In this document: piece after piece, positions 1 to 10,439 of the stretch
Position numbering within the stretch: position 1 is the first letter of the stretch
Layout: each line of letters opens with the position of its first letter
Assembly: GCA_902702965.1 (NCBI GenBank)
Contig: CACRXP010000736.1
Location: 56,436 to 120,435 of the forward strand
Source of the DNA: Spirometra erinaceieuropaei
Taxonomy: Eukaryota > Platyhelminthes > Cestoda > Diphyllobothriidea > Diphyllobothriidae
DNA: 64,000 nucleotides
Direction: 5' to 3'
The notes under the pieces: model-generated
Told to the model about the DNA's origin: nothing
Seen by the model: only the letters and a program-made list of their open reading frames with translations
Database searches by the model: none
Program-made: the position numbers and the translations under genes

Positions 1-477
1 GGCCGGCCAGACAGTGTCTGATGATGAACGGCCGCACATGTCGTCCGAACTGTCAGACCCAAGACAAGGCTATCACGGTGGTAACCTCTTCCCCTTATTT
101 TACTGGGGGACCGTGCTTTTACTATGATCAACAGAAATGCGAAATTTTGTTGGTAAAGCATACTTGACAACTAGCTCGGATTTTTTGCGAATGTACAGTG
201 TTGATAAATAGAAAGTCTCACTGTCAGGAATCCTCTCCCGGCGGGCTGTTTATTTATACTGTTAATCTCCTTCTCAAATGCCAAGTTACCCTTTAACCAA
301 GTTTGAATTGTCTAGAATATCATTCTACCAAGTTAACTTTTAACCATATCAGATTTCTCAGTGTTTTTTACTCAGAAGGTTGTATTTAAATCTAAATTAT
401 GCAACGTAAGTATTCAATTTCAAATCTGTATACCCGAATCCCTAATGGCACTGGGAAAATTTGTTTATTTTTCTCAG
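1..477. other. No gene recognised
   Basis: AT-rich sequence with no convincing ORF, RNA gene or repeat that I can match elsewhere in the window. The window edge cuts whatever lies to the left. Confidence 0.5.
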
Positions 478-512
478 ATTGTGAACTAGTGCAGGAGTCC
501 ATCATCAGGGAT
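478..512 (-). ncRNA. Degenerate hammerhead-like motif 3' of PLE endonuclease
   Basis: On the minus strand a CTGATGA core is followed by T and a potential stem GGACT/AGTTC (one G-U). The GAAA box that should follow is not intact. It lies about 45 nt beyond the stop of the PLE endonuclease remnant on the same strand, the relative position expected of ribozyme motifs at the ends of Penelope-like elements. It belongs to a looser subfamily, with copies near 19.36 kb and 50.65 kb, rather than to the tight 42-nt family described below. Confidence 0.35.
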
Positions 513-552
513 GACAGCATAACGATCGACAGTTCTAGGTGGTATTAGTCAA

Positions 553-881
553 TCAGCGGTCAGTGACACAGGTCTGGAGGTGACTCCGCGAGGCTCTGTA
601 CGCCAGCTTGAGATCGGTAGATCGATTAACTGAATTCTGATCCGCGGTCCAGACTTCAATCAATTCCCGACTTGTCTAGCTTTCGGCGTGGGCGATTATC
701 CTGGCGGCTGCGGAGTTGAACTCATGACCTGATTCGAAGGTGTACGCAAGCACTTACGATAATTCGTCACGAAGCCGCATGGCTAGCGTATGCTTCGTGC
801 ATGCGTGATATGACCATGCGTTCAGTCTGCCCCGTGTAGTTACAAGTACAGTTTAAGCACGGAATGCGGCTCTCTGCACCC
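553..881 (-). pseudogene. Penelope-like element GIY-YIG endonuclease (C-terminal part), decayed
   Basis: Translation of the minus strand gives the end of a Penelope-like retroelement polyprotein. In order there is a Cys motif followed by a YIG-like CNYTGQTER, then SRMHE, the AMRLRDELS segment, TFESGHEFN, SRELIEVW, QNSVNRSTDL and SHLQTCVTDR before a TGA at 553-555. The GIY half has lost its tyrosine (GAES where the 20.9-kb copy has GAVY). At least two in-frame stops and one frameshift break the reading frame, so this is a dead copy. PLE endonucleases nick target DNA for target-primed reverse transcription. No reverse transcriptase is recognisable upstream (toward higher coordinates), so the copy is 5'-truncated. 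A hammerhead-like motif follows at 478-512. The family call is firm from the ordered motifs; subfamily not determined. Confidence 0.75.
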
Positions 882-3730
882 GACTGCTCCTTGATTTTCA
901 TGGCCCTGCCGTGCATTATGTTGTACTACTCTAGAAAAACTATAACGAGATAGGGAAAGAACATTTTCACCAGTACCCAACAGCCATGATAGGTTAACGA
1001 ACACGTCGGTGTTTGATGTTATTTCTTAATTCTCTGAGTACTTTCTCGAGCCTGATCCGTTCAGCGACTTTTTAAACAAAATGACTGCGTCAAGCAGGCT
1101 CGAATGTCACTTGACGAAAAACAATTCGGGACGGGGAAGTCAGCAAGAGGTAATTTTAAGAGGATCTTGTCAAACACACTGAAAATGTAAAGTAGTCGAA
1201 TACACTACTTAATCTCCTCACAAGGCTGAGACCCTCAAATATTAGCAAAGAAACTGCATAAAGATGTCGGGAATATGATGTTGTCACTGGTGAAGACTGC
1301 TGTTATTGTTTTACCTAACGTATTTTGATAAAAAAAAAAGTGTCCCGTTTAGTGTCCAACGAGCTAAAATGTCCGACAGACACTGCTCTAAAACGAAGAT
1401 AACATTTAATAAGTGTATATTATCGACCGTTATTGTACGGTCATCATGGCAGTCCATGAAGAACACCATAAACAAGAAGACGGTTTTGGATTCCAGCACC
1501 TTTTCTGTCACCGGAATGGTCCAGTAGGATGAGATTCAAAATAACCTTGTCATTCACGAATCAAAAAGTCCGCCTTCTGATCAAATTTACTATTTTATTC
1601 CATTTTTTAGACGACGGTCAGCCTCAGCGCATGCAGTCGCATGGCTGTTTTTATTCCTACAACGCTGGTCAAACCTACAACAATTTTTTGTAATGATCTA
1701 AATGGGTAAAGTGCAAAGACGTAGCTTTGGCTAGAATAAAAACTGAGAAGTCCTCATCCTGCTGCCGGCAGACGTTTGTGTGAAATCGAAGACAAAATAA
1801 AACACACTTGTCAGGGATTGCGCTTTAGAAGAAGCAAGGTTGAGTAGTTTCCGGTGTGAATGAGGACCTGAAACGGTAGGATCCCTGTTGGAAGCCCTCC
1901 CGGCTAATTGCTCTACACATTGCTTACTACAACATTCGCGTCTAGCGCACAACTACTGCTTCAGTTTCTAACATACATGTGACCTTAGTGGCAATAAATT
2001 ATTATTTTCGGAAAATCAGGAACGCCCAACCCAATCTGGAGTTAGGATGCATTCATTCCGCAGACCGTACTCAGTATCCACATTCGTTTTTATATCTTTC
2101 CTTCATTTTTCGCCATATTTAATTTTGGCTACGACTTTAGCAGGGGCATCAATTCGGGGCATACACTATAAACGTCATTGACGCCTGCACACAAGTGCCC
2201 CACCCGTATATCCCCCATTACCACCGGTCCCGTAAGATAGGGAGCCGGGCGATTTCAGTAACGGGAGGGCTACCAACAGGGATCCTACCCCTGAAACTAG
2301 GAACTAGCAGATGAAGGCTATCGATTGTGCGGTCCATAGGGCTTCGATAATGCTAATCCTTTCAGATAAAACTCAGTGATTTGGTACAGTCAATGCATCT
2401 GACCTTCTGGACGATACCGAATGCAGAAAAAAGTCGCCATAGTAGATTAACCACGAAGTTACGAACTGGGGCTCAAAAGACGCCAAAATTCCTATTGTAG
2501 ACATTTATAGGCGTTTGCGTAAATGTATAGACAGACAAAGTTAGTTTATTTGATCATTAGGGTGACTATAGCAGCGAAATCACAAAACGCCTTGCTAGTT
2601 TTATTCAACTCAAATCGAAGCAATATTCACCCAGTATGGATTTTGAAACAGGTATGCACAGCAGAATTTATTGGGATTAACGAGTCTCGCAAGGGCTTAA
2701 CAACTGCAACCTGCCGCTGTATACCAGAGATAAAAAGTGAGAAATATACAGAGATCCGAATTTCCACAGAAAAAACCGACCCAAAACAGCATGGTCATCG
2801 TTCACTGCACGCGGACTAATCAATAAAAATGATAATTTAAAAACACAAATTAGGAAAGAAAATGGGGAATTTAACATGCAGGGAAAGTGTGTAAATCAAA
2901 GGACTGAGATTTACCAGGGCAATTTGAGGTTGACCTCGTGGTCTAACTGGGTGCATAGGTCGGGTTTCTCCAACCGTATGTAAGTTGCCTCCAAGTAGCT
3001 CAATGCCCGAGCTGTTCGTGCTCGGACCAGTACTTGAAAAGATGTTTTACGGTCACTTCGAAGACTTTTGTTCTCAACTACCTGACCTAATATCCGGATC
3101 CATTAAAGACGTGGGCCGGCTGAAAGCCAAGTGTTCGGACATTTGTCATTAGTATCGTAAAGTTCCAATAGCACAACCAACACCAATAAATAAAGAACAA
3201 ATAGCTGCCCCTAGCTATTATTAAAACCGAAGAGAGATATAGCTAGAACACACGGAAGTGTTATTCAATGCATTTATAGACCTGACTAAAGTACTGTCAG
3301 TGCACTTCTTCCGGAAAATATGGGACCATTAACAAACTTATTACATCATCGTATTCTAAAAACTGCATTTGAATCAGCCGAAAACTTCGACTGTTTGGCA
3401 TAATATTCCGAAGCCTGAAAGTCCTAAGTGTAGTATTGCATTACTAAAAGAGGCCAAGCGCTGGACAACCGATGTTCTTGTGATAACACTATGAAATTAC
3501 TGGCCTGAAGCAACTGCCGTAGTCTCGTATGCCTAGTTCCGATTCTTTCAAGAGAGCATCTCTAGCCCCTCACCTGTAGCAGCTTGCAATTACAACTCAA
3601 CTAAGTGATATCAGTGTAAGATTAAGGCCTGGCCTGAAGCCAAAAGTAAACTAGAACACCCGCGTTTGGCTCTCAAACTAGGCCAAAGTGGTAAACTCCA
3701 GTCCTAGGGGGCTTTGGGTTGCTTCGGTTT
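882..3730. other. No gene recognised; contains a 27-bp inverted repeat
   Basis: About 2.8 kb without a supported gene. The only clear structure is a pair of inverted 27-bp arms at 1875-1901 and 2263-2289 (listed separately). ORFs here are short, on both strands, and show no recognisable domain. Confidence 0.45.
1875..2289. repeat. 27-bp inverted repeat pair spanning 415 bp
   Basis: The arms 1875-1901 and 2263-2289 are reverse complements over 27 bp with one mismatch; the arm core reads GGATCCCTGTTGG. The 361-bp interior has no recognisable gene. It could be the ends of a small non-autonomous element or a foldback. No target-site duplication is evident at the outer edges. Confidence 0.55.
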
Positions 3731-3734
3731 GTAA

Positions 3735-3806
3735 CCCACCGTAGTCCAGTAATAGAGCACTTTGCTTCAAACTGAGTGAACCCGTGTTCAAATCACACGC
3801 CTCTCC
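3735..3806 (+). pseudogene. tRNA-like remnant
   Basis: A D-arm-like TAGTCCAGTAATAGAGCA (A-box position) is followed about 35 nt later by a T-arm-like GTGTTCAAATCACAC (B-box position). Acceptor pairing is poor and no clear anticodon stem can be drawn. It is best read as a tRNA pseudogene or tRNA-derived repeat head. A covariance-model tRNA search would decide. Confidence 0.3.
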
Positions 3807-4980
3807 AATCCGAGATTGAGGTATGTCTTGTTGAGGGCGTTCAGTAAGCACGAATGGTCAGTCTAGTGGCTTTTGCTGCCCCAATTAAGTCAATGCGAAG
3901 AACCAGGGAGCAGCAGACGGAAGTCGTCTGACTGCTCCGGTTTCTTACTCGGTCAGACGCATGGCAACGCACTGTTAGTCAGCCAACCGCGCATTTTGCA
4001 TATCGTTCAGTTCTGTCGACTGTTCTGCAATAAGTCCGAAATATATGCGTCCTCGACGTCGCCGACAATACTGTCTGTTTACCCCAAGACAATGTGCAAA
4101 CCTTGTCAGTCGCAGCTCCGCACCGACAACGCTTTCATGCGACTCTTTCAACCGCAGGGGTGCGGATTGACGTCTGCTCCGGTGTGCACATTTCGACTTG
4201 GACTTTGCTCAGTAGCATGACAAAATGCGTCATCCTGGGTGCGTTGTTGAGGCGTTTGCAAACTGATAAAATAGCAAAAGTTTACCAGCCAATCGCCGAC
4301 AGGTGTGCGGCCAGGCGATAATTCGAGAAGGCTTTCGGTAGTGGAAACTGTAACTGAGGATTCCTTTTTTTGAAGCTGATAGCAACCTATTGTTAAATTT
4401 TGCCTGAAAAATTATTTGCGAATTCGTATGCCGATCCCATGGTAAGTGTTGAGTGTGTTTCACTGTAGTCGATCTCAACCGTCGTCATATGGTAAACTGA
4501 AAAAGCGTATATTGTACGGCACTCGAATTAAGTCAATCAACTCCGAGTTCCACAGTACTGTTTTCGTCTTCCTATATCTGGATCACGGCTTTCCTGGGGA
4601 AGGGAGGGTGGGAGGTCGGCAGAAATCTGCACGGTCGACCACAATAGAAAATACTTTTGTAGCATCGGTCGCACTCACTCTTCCTCTCTCTCTCACCCTT
4701 TCAGGTTTCATTTTATTTTATTAGTAGGGTAATATCAAGGCTATCTTGAATTAGCCTCGTCAGTGCGGTTGGCGATCGGTTTTGCCTTCATTTAACGCCT
4801 GCTGATTTCCATAACAAAGCCGGACACAGACCGACCGACGACTGCCGGAACTGGTAACCTCATTTTCCTGTTTTTGTTAGTACTCCTTCCCGTATAATCA
4901 TTGGTCGCTATTCGACTACGGGAGTTCTAAATTAAACCCCAAGACGTTACGGTACGAACGTGCCACGTAACCTGATCGAG
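3807..4980. other. No gene recognised
   Basis: Several overlapping short ORFs on both strands, none with a recognisable domain. There is a pyrimidine-rich CTCTCTCTC patch near 4,685. Nothing supported. Confidence 0.4.
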
Positions 4981-4984
4981 GAAC

Positions 4985-5200
4985 GACACTCCCACGATAG
5001 CAAATCTTCCCCATCACAACCGAAAGGACAACGGGTCCGTAGCTCAACGATAGAATGTTGGATTTAACGTTCAATGACCAAGAATTACATGATCGAATAG
5101 AGAGCAGTCGAAAGTTAGGGCTGGGTACGACTGGTTGACGATAACTAATAAGCCAGAAACTGTCATCCCATTGTAAGCATGCCTAAAACGAAATCTCCCC
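4985..5200 (+). repeat. Diverged T304 tRNA-headed repeat fragment
   Basis: Contains the T304 layout: a tRNA A-box-like CCGTAGCTCAACGATAG, then GGTACGACTGGTTGACGA and TAATAAGCCAGAAACTG, which match the conserved TATGACTGGCTGACGA and TAATAAGCCAGAAATGG segments of better T304 copies (for example 38,481-38,847). It is strongly diverged and truncated after the CCAGAAAC segment. Confidence 0.5.
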
Positions 5201-5829
5201 ATCACCAGCAACTTATTTCCCTTCATGAATCGTGAAACAATAACGTGCATGAACCCTCACCCAAGCTATTTAGAAAGACTGGACTATGCGCTCGTTACGA
5301 GGCAAGATCGGCATTATGTGTTGGTAAGAAAGTTGATGTTTGATGCAGAATGCTAGACGAACCACAGCCCTGTCGTCTCGAAAGTGTAACGGCAACTCCA
5401 AATATATAGGTGGCCTCAAAGCAAGAAAACAAACCAAAAACTAAATGACACAATGTTAAACATGACTGAATGCAGACTGGGTTCAGCAACAAAATTAAAA
5501 TTAGTCCGGAACGCATGTACTTCCGGAGGCAGTTGATGTTGAGACTAAATGTTGGAAACCATCAATTGTCACTCATGCCACTATCCTGTATTTCCTTGGA
5601 TCAACACACTCATTACATTCCGACCAGTAAGAAGACAATGGAGAAGAAACAAAGCTTATTCCCTCAAGAAAACAAACTACGTGAGATTTATGTGAACAGC
5701 ATGGTCCACACAATCAGTCTGCATTCTTTGAATGTCAGAGTTGAGTAGAGCACAGACTGAGGGAGGCGCAGAATGAGTGACTGCATCACAAGGCAGAATT
5801 AATCCACTGGTACAGAGAGCGAAGCAAAT

Positions 5830-7115
5830 TTGAGGACTTCCTTGAGCCCATTAACAAAGTCTGCGACCTTCGACCCAAAGGAACCGCGCCACTGTTCTAC
5901 TCAGACAATACAACCCTACTGCCAGAGAAATTGCAAATTCTGGAACGCTGGCCAAACACTTCGCCGACATACTTAACCGATTATCTGCAGTCTGTTAGGA
6001 ACCCATCAACACACTGCTCCAAATGGAAACAAATGCTGGCTTTGACCACTCACCCTCTCTACGTGGGACGATTAAGGTTGTGCAACGTAGATTCAACAGA
6101 AAAGCTCCGGTTTCTACCTCGATTCCGACAGAAGCATAAAAACCCAGTGTTATTCAACCTCCGATCAGACAGATTTTTGCTGTTTCAGGCGATATGGAGA
6201 CACGGGCAAATGCCACCAGCGTCTACCTCTGAAGAGGAAAGGGAACCTTCAGGGCTGTGACAATCCTTGCAAGATCTCCATCCCCAGCATTTCGGACACA
6301 ATTTTTGCGCGAATTCTTCTCAAGGGACTGAATACACATCTTGACTAATAAATCCTTCCATAAACAAAATGCGGCTTACGGAAACGCTATGAAACCACAG
6401 ATATGTCACTTGCGGTTAGGAAACTGCCGAGGGCATGTCTAAAAATGAGGACCAGCCTTAAACTGACGTTGACTATCTGGCAAAGACCTTCAACGCAGTA
6501 ACCTGTGATCCGCTTAGGGAAATTATGTCGAAATTTGGATGATCGGAATGATTCACGTAGACGGTAAGACGACTACACGAGGGAAGGATGACGCGCAATA
6601 TGGACAGTAGGTCAGTTTCGGAACCCTCAGCGGTAAAAGATGATACGAAGCATGGCTGCGCACTCTTTCCCACTCTATTCAGTCTCACATTCCCGTCAAG
6701 TTTTGTTATGCCTACAGTGATGTCCTCCGGGAATTTATACAGGATTACGAATAGAAGGAAGGATGCTTAACACTCAACGCGTACAGGCTGAGTTGCTCAG
6801 ACAGAGGTCAACGGCCTTTGTTCACGGGCGACTACGCACTGAACACTACGACAAAGGTGGATATGCAACAGCACGTTCATTCCGACCTCCGGTTGTAAAA
6901 ATCTTGAACTGATCATTACCACGGAGATATAAGGAACATGCCAGCCGATGTCAGCTGGGGAATACAAAAACCAATGGTGTCAATGGAATTCGCCTCTCAG
7001 CTGTGGACAGACTCAAGTTCCTGGGAAGTATCATCTCAGGCAGTGTTAAAATAGATCTCTAAATTGAAAACCAAAGCTTGAAAATTAATTAGATTTTCGT
7101 CAGTCCGTAAAACTA
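5830..7115 (+). pseudogene. LINE (non-LTR) reverse transcriptase remnant
   Basis: Collinear fragments in shifting frames match the reverse transcriptase of the same LINE type seen at 53-57 kb. In order: VCDLRPKGTAPLF and LQILERW near 5,850-5,950; KHFADILNR; METNAGFDHSPSLRGTIKVV; FQAIWRHGQMP near 6,190; FARILLKGLN near 6,305-6,335; an RT block KHGCALFPTLFSLTF near 6,650-6,690; FTGDYALNTTT near 6,828-6,860, in the place of the catalytic FADD box; and LKFLGSIISGSVKID near 7,010-7,060. Several stops and frameshifts are present and the second catalytic Asp region is altered, so the enzyme is dead. Neither the endonuclease nor the C-terminal finger is recognisable, so it is truncated at both ends. 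Its decay is clearly greater than in the 53-57 kb copy. Confidence 0.75.
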
Positions 7116-7185
7116 AGTCTAGAATACTTACTCTGCTATGCTTACCTGCAGAGTAGAAAGTCGGACAGTGTACCTACGTAAGGCT

Positions 7186-7196
7186 GGGGGGGGGGG
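7186..7196. repeat. Poly-G run (11 G)
   Basis: A homopolymer run immediately 3' of the LINE remnant and before the T304 repeat. Length is likely variable and sequencing-sensitive. Confidence 0.7.
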
Positions 7197-7231
7197 CACC
7201 TGCGCAAGTGACTATCATATGATATCGTTAC

Positions 7232-7500
7232 TATGGTAGGGTGCGCTCACCAATCGTTCTTAAGGAACTCACTCGTCCCATTGTGTCTTACGGACTCTCT
7301 CTCTCTCTCGAGCCCAACCGGCAGCCGCACAGCGGTACATGATAAAGGCAGTATGTTATTACCGACAAAGACAAGGGAGACTGGAATGGCCTCGGGAGTT
7401 CGACAGTTCTCGGTTGGGTATGACTGGCTGCCGACGGCTAATAACGCAGAAATGACCATTCAAGTCTCCCTTGTCTTTGTTGGTTATAACATATTGCCGA
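7232..7500. repeat. T304 repeat, inverted pair (tail-to-tail)
   Basis: The left part, 7,232-7,391, is a minus-strand T304 segment running from the ATGGTAGG end through the (CT)n block to GACTGGAATGGCC. The sequence then switches to a plus-strand T304 segment (GGTTGGGTATGACTGGC through TCTCCCTTGTCTTTG). The GACAAAGACAAGGG and CCCTTGTCTTTG blocks face each other, giving a foldback. No tRNA head is present in this copy. Confidence 0.7.
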
Positions 7501-7995
7501 TATCGCCACTTCGGTGCCCGCAGGAAAAGTGGGTATGATCAACGACGCAAATAGACCCTAAAGAGGTCCCTTAACCATCTTAAAATCAGCCAAAGACCTA
7601 GAAAGTCCTTGCGGAAAATTGGCAGACTTAGCAATTTGTCTTAATAATTAGAGTAGCATTCACCGAGATTGATGAAAGGCACAAGCCCAGGGTGAAATGG
7701 CAAAACGCGGAAGACTGCAATTCCTCGGACCAACGCAGACAACACCAAATCCTACCACTATTCCTACATCGTCAATTAATGCTTAAGGGTCCGGATTGAA
7801 TTCATTGGACACCTTCGGATTCACCGCAATATTGGCACGATCAACGAAACTTCCACACCAAATCTACTATCGTCATCATAACCGATGACACGCCCTTATC
7901 TGCCCTCACTGCAAACACCACACGCCAGTCCCGATTCGCAGTGGTGAGATATCTTCCAGCCCGCCGTAACGCATACAGCATCGGGGTACAAGGAG
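7501..7995. other. No gene recognised
   Basis: About 0.5 kb between two T304 clusters. No ORF, RNA or repeat could be assigned. Confidence 0.4.
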
Positions 7996-7997
7996 CA

Positions 7998-8482
7998 ATG
8001 GTAGGGGGCGCTCACAGAGCGTTCTTACGGAACTCAGTCGTTCCGTTGTGCCTTACGGGCTCTCTCTCTCGAGCCCAACCAGCAGCCGCACAGCTGCGCA
8101 CGCTATAGGCGGGATGTTATTACCGACAAAGTCAAGGAAAACTAGAATGGCCATTTCTGCCTTATTAACCGTCGTCAGACAGTCATACCCAACCCGCTGT
8201 GCGGCTGTTGGTTGGGCTCGAGAGAGAGCCCGTAAGGCACAACGGGACGAGTGAGGTCGGTATGAACGATCGGTGAGCGCCCCATCGACCAATGTATATT
8301 TCCGATCGAAAGCCACAAGGCAACGGGTTCGTGGCCCAGTGGTTAGAGGCGTGGACTTGCAGGTCGTATGTTCGAGCCTCGGGTGTCCCACACTTCGCGC
8401 TTGGGTATGACTGGCTGACGACGGCCAATAAACCAGAAATGGCCATTCCAGTCTCCCTTGGCTTTGTCGGTAAAAAAATACT
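7998..8482. repeat. T304 repeat, inverted pair with tRNA-Arg-like head
   Basis: A minus-strand segment (7,998 to about 8,195) is joined to a plus-strand segment (about 8,196-8,482). Arms near 8,000-8,090 and 8,190-8,275 are inverted copies including the CTCTCTCGAGCCCAACC / GGTTGGGCTCGAGAGAG blocks. The plus segment carries the tRNA-like head: A box TGGCCCAGTGGTTAGAGGC at 8,332-8,350 and B box GTTCGAGCCTC ending at 8,380. The head resembles tRNA-Arg(UCU) in its GTGGC.CAGTGG..AG and GTGGACTT segments. That origin is inference. Confidence 0.75.
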
Positions 8483-8489
8483 GCATACA

Positions 8490-9015
8490 AAGAACAATCA
8501 TCAGCAACGCACGCCCAGTGCCAGAATAGTCATAGTGAAATTGTGAATTCAAATCACGCGCCAGACTGGAATGCCACTCGTGAATCCACTGCTGAGCGCA
8601 GCCCCTCCTTCATGTCCTCTTACCTGCCATTCTGTCTCCGCATCAGCTTACTCGGCTATACAGTACGTGACCCATCTCATGAAATCTGATAAGGGCAACT
8701 GATGAATTTGTGTTTACGTAATTATATCAAGTAAAACATTAGTAAATTCGGTAAATGCCTTCAAGAATAATCTTATTTTAAATTTCTCAACAAACAGGTA
8801 ATTCAGCATCTGCCTTTATGGAAGATCGGATGAAAAAACTGAAAATCATGAAGTGTTCATCAGCATTTCGAGGCCGATATGAAACTCATCGTAATCCAAA
8901 ACGAACGAGAAGCGTAAACTAATTTAGCGGAAGAAAATTTCTCTCTATAAACAAAAAATGGTATGTTTACGATCACGCCTGTCAGTTCTATTTAAAGTTA
9001 TTAGGCACCGACCGG
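8490..9015. other. No gene recognised
   Basis: AT-rich sequence with scattered stops in all frames. Nothing supported. Confidence 0.4.
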
Positions 9016-9019
9016 CCTC

Positions 9020-9580
9020 ATGGCATGTCACCTTATGAAAACTTCTGTTCCTACGACGTCTCCATCGGTGACATCAAGCAAAATCGAGTTTCTCTTGTTG
9101 AATCTCATCTCATTTAACTGAAAAGACACACGGATAACACAAAGAGCTGGAAAACGGTTTGGGAATCTACACTCGGAATGTAGGCAGTTAACAATCCGTC
9201 ATACATGAAATCACACTAACAATTAAACGATATTTAGATGTAAACTTCACTAAAACACTGTTGTTAGACGTTAATTTATGTCTATTTTCATATCTGCCAA
9301 GTTTGTGGTATGTGAATACATTCTATACATCTAAAACGACCTTTACTTAATTAGAGCCGTTTCTGACGTTTTCGGGATATTGGGCTTTTCAAAATAGATT
9401 GGCATTTCTAAACATTGCAACACCGACTTTAATATTTGTTTTATGTTTTTAATTCTTTTAAACTTGTACTTAATTAACATAGACACTGGACTCAGGAAAT
9501 GGTGTCGGTTTGCGAGTGATTGGCAATCATTCGTAAATTTCGACGCATTTCATGAGTTAGGTCACTAACTGTATGTGCAT
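9020..9580 (+). repeat. Dispersed repeat family Q (copy 1)
   Basis: Matches 59,285-59,775 in the same orientation. Shared blocks include CCTTATGAAAACTT, CTACGACGTCTCCATCGG, ATTTAATTAACAT-like and ATTGGCAATCATTCGTAAAT (9,520-9,539 here, 59,744-59,763 there). The right edge, CATTTCATGAGTTAG to CTGTATGTGCATG (about 9,548-9,582), is also the terminus of the palindromic family at 44.3-45.5 kb, so two families abut or overlap here. No coding capacity seen. Confidence 0.6.
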
Positions 9581-10046
9581 GCACAACAATGCTCAGTAAA
9601 ACAGCACAACCTGGGCCGCCCACAATACCACAGTCTCTACGCAAGTTCGGACAGTGCGTGAAGTTATTCGTACATATGCGTACAGACCTTGATGATTGTG
9701 TGCGTCTCCTATGTTATGACTCGGTAAACCATGGCTTTCGCAGCCCGCGATGCGCTGGCAGTTCTCTGACACCTGGTTCCCTGCCGGTAGATGCGTTTGC
9801 GCTCCCGCTAGGTGCAGAGGTCGTGTGCAGGGTTGCCCAGTCATCCTTCTCTTTCTGAGCCTTCGGTTTTGCTGTTGGTTAAAATCTTGGTCAAGCGTTT
9901 TTTGTGGACCAGCGGGTGTGATGGTACGCCTAGGTGGGGGTTCTCGCCGTGCCCCTGCTGCCCCTCCTGCCTCCGATTTTTTCAACTTTGTCCCGACACC
10001 GAACCAGATGGCGAGGAGGAGCGCGGTAGATGCTGTTCAAGTCTAC

Positions 10047-10334
10047 AAAAACATCTATGAATTATGTAAGCCTGGTAGTCATCTGGCGGATTCTAGGTGA
10101 GTTACTTAGGAAATCCTGCTTGGACAGTTAACTTACTGTATCAGATTTGTTGGATTCCAGACGTTGCAGTAGGTTGGGCGGGTAACTTGACCCAAATGTG
10201 ATTAAACTCGCGTCTTCCGGTGGGGCTTCGTAGCTCAAGTGGTTAGAGCGTTGGCTGTACTAAAGCCTTTCCCTTACCGCGTGGGTTCGAATCCCACCGA
10301 GGCGCCGAGTTTTTCACTGTCGGGTCAATATGAA
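10047..10334 (+). mobile_element. 288-bp insertion with tRNA-like gene, flanked by 9-bp direct repeats
   Basis: R430 sequence is interrupted exactly here. The insertion is bounded by CAAGTCTAC (10,038-10,046) and CAGGTCTAC (10,335-10,343), an imperfect 9-bp direct repeat consistent with an aged target-site duplication. The inner left edge starts AAAAAC, which could be a short A-tail if the element is read on the minus strand. The tRNA-like gene at 10,224-10,305 sits in the right half on the plus strand. This suggests a retroposed or transposed tRNA-containing unit. Confidence 0.5.
10224..10305 (+). tRNA. tRNA-like gene, Ser/Leu-type length, identity uncertain
   Basis: An 82-nt cloverleaf can be drawn. 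Acceptor GGCTTCG/CGAGGCG pairs in six of seven positions (the first pair is G-G). TA is followed by D-stem GCTC/GAGC with GTGG in the loop. The T-arm GTGGG-TTCGAAT-CCCAC is perfect. A run of five T at 10,310-10,314 could be a Pol III terminator. The anticodon arm is weak: only GGCT/AGCC pairs, with a 7-nt loop GTACTAA that would place ACT as the anticodon. A 13-nt variable region follows. Overall length and the CCGCGTGGGTTCGAATCCCAC tail resemble class II (Ser or Leu) tRNAs. The mismatched acceptor, weak anticodon stem and location inside an insertion make a pseudogene or SINE head likely. Confidence 0.45.
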
Positions 10335-10439
10335 CAGGTCTACTATCACTGTAAACGAACTCATTCGCAAGTCACTGTGTCTGCTTTCATCCTGCTGTGA
10401 AGCATACCGTGGACATCGTCAGTTACGACGGTCTGACTC

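Larger units (their letters stand above)
9765..10436 (-). repeat. R430 dispersed repeat, interrupted by a 288-bp insertion
   Basis: Read on the minus strand this copy has the R430 order: ACCGTCG, GATGTCCACGGTATG, GTGACTTGCG, AGCATCTACC, a GGTGTCGGGACAAAG block, GGTCCACA, ACCAAGATTTTAACC, then AACGCATCTACC at the end. It matches copies at 12.0, 25.0, 43.8, 49.1 and 52.7 kb. The copy is split at 10,047-10,334 by an insertion carrying a tRNA-like gene. Confidence 0.65.
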
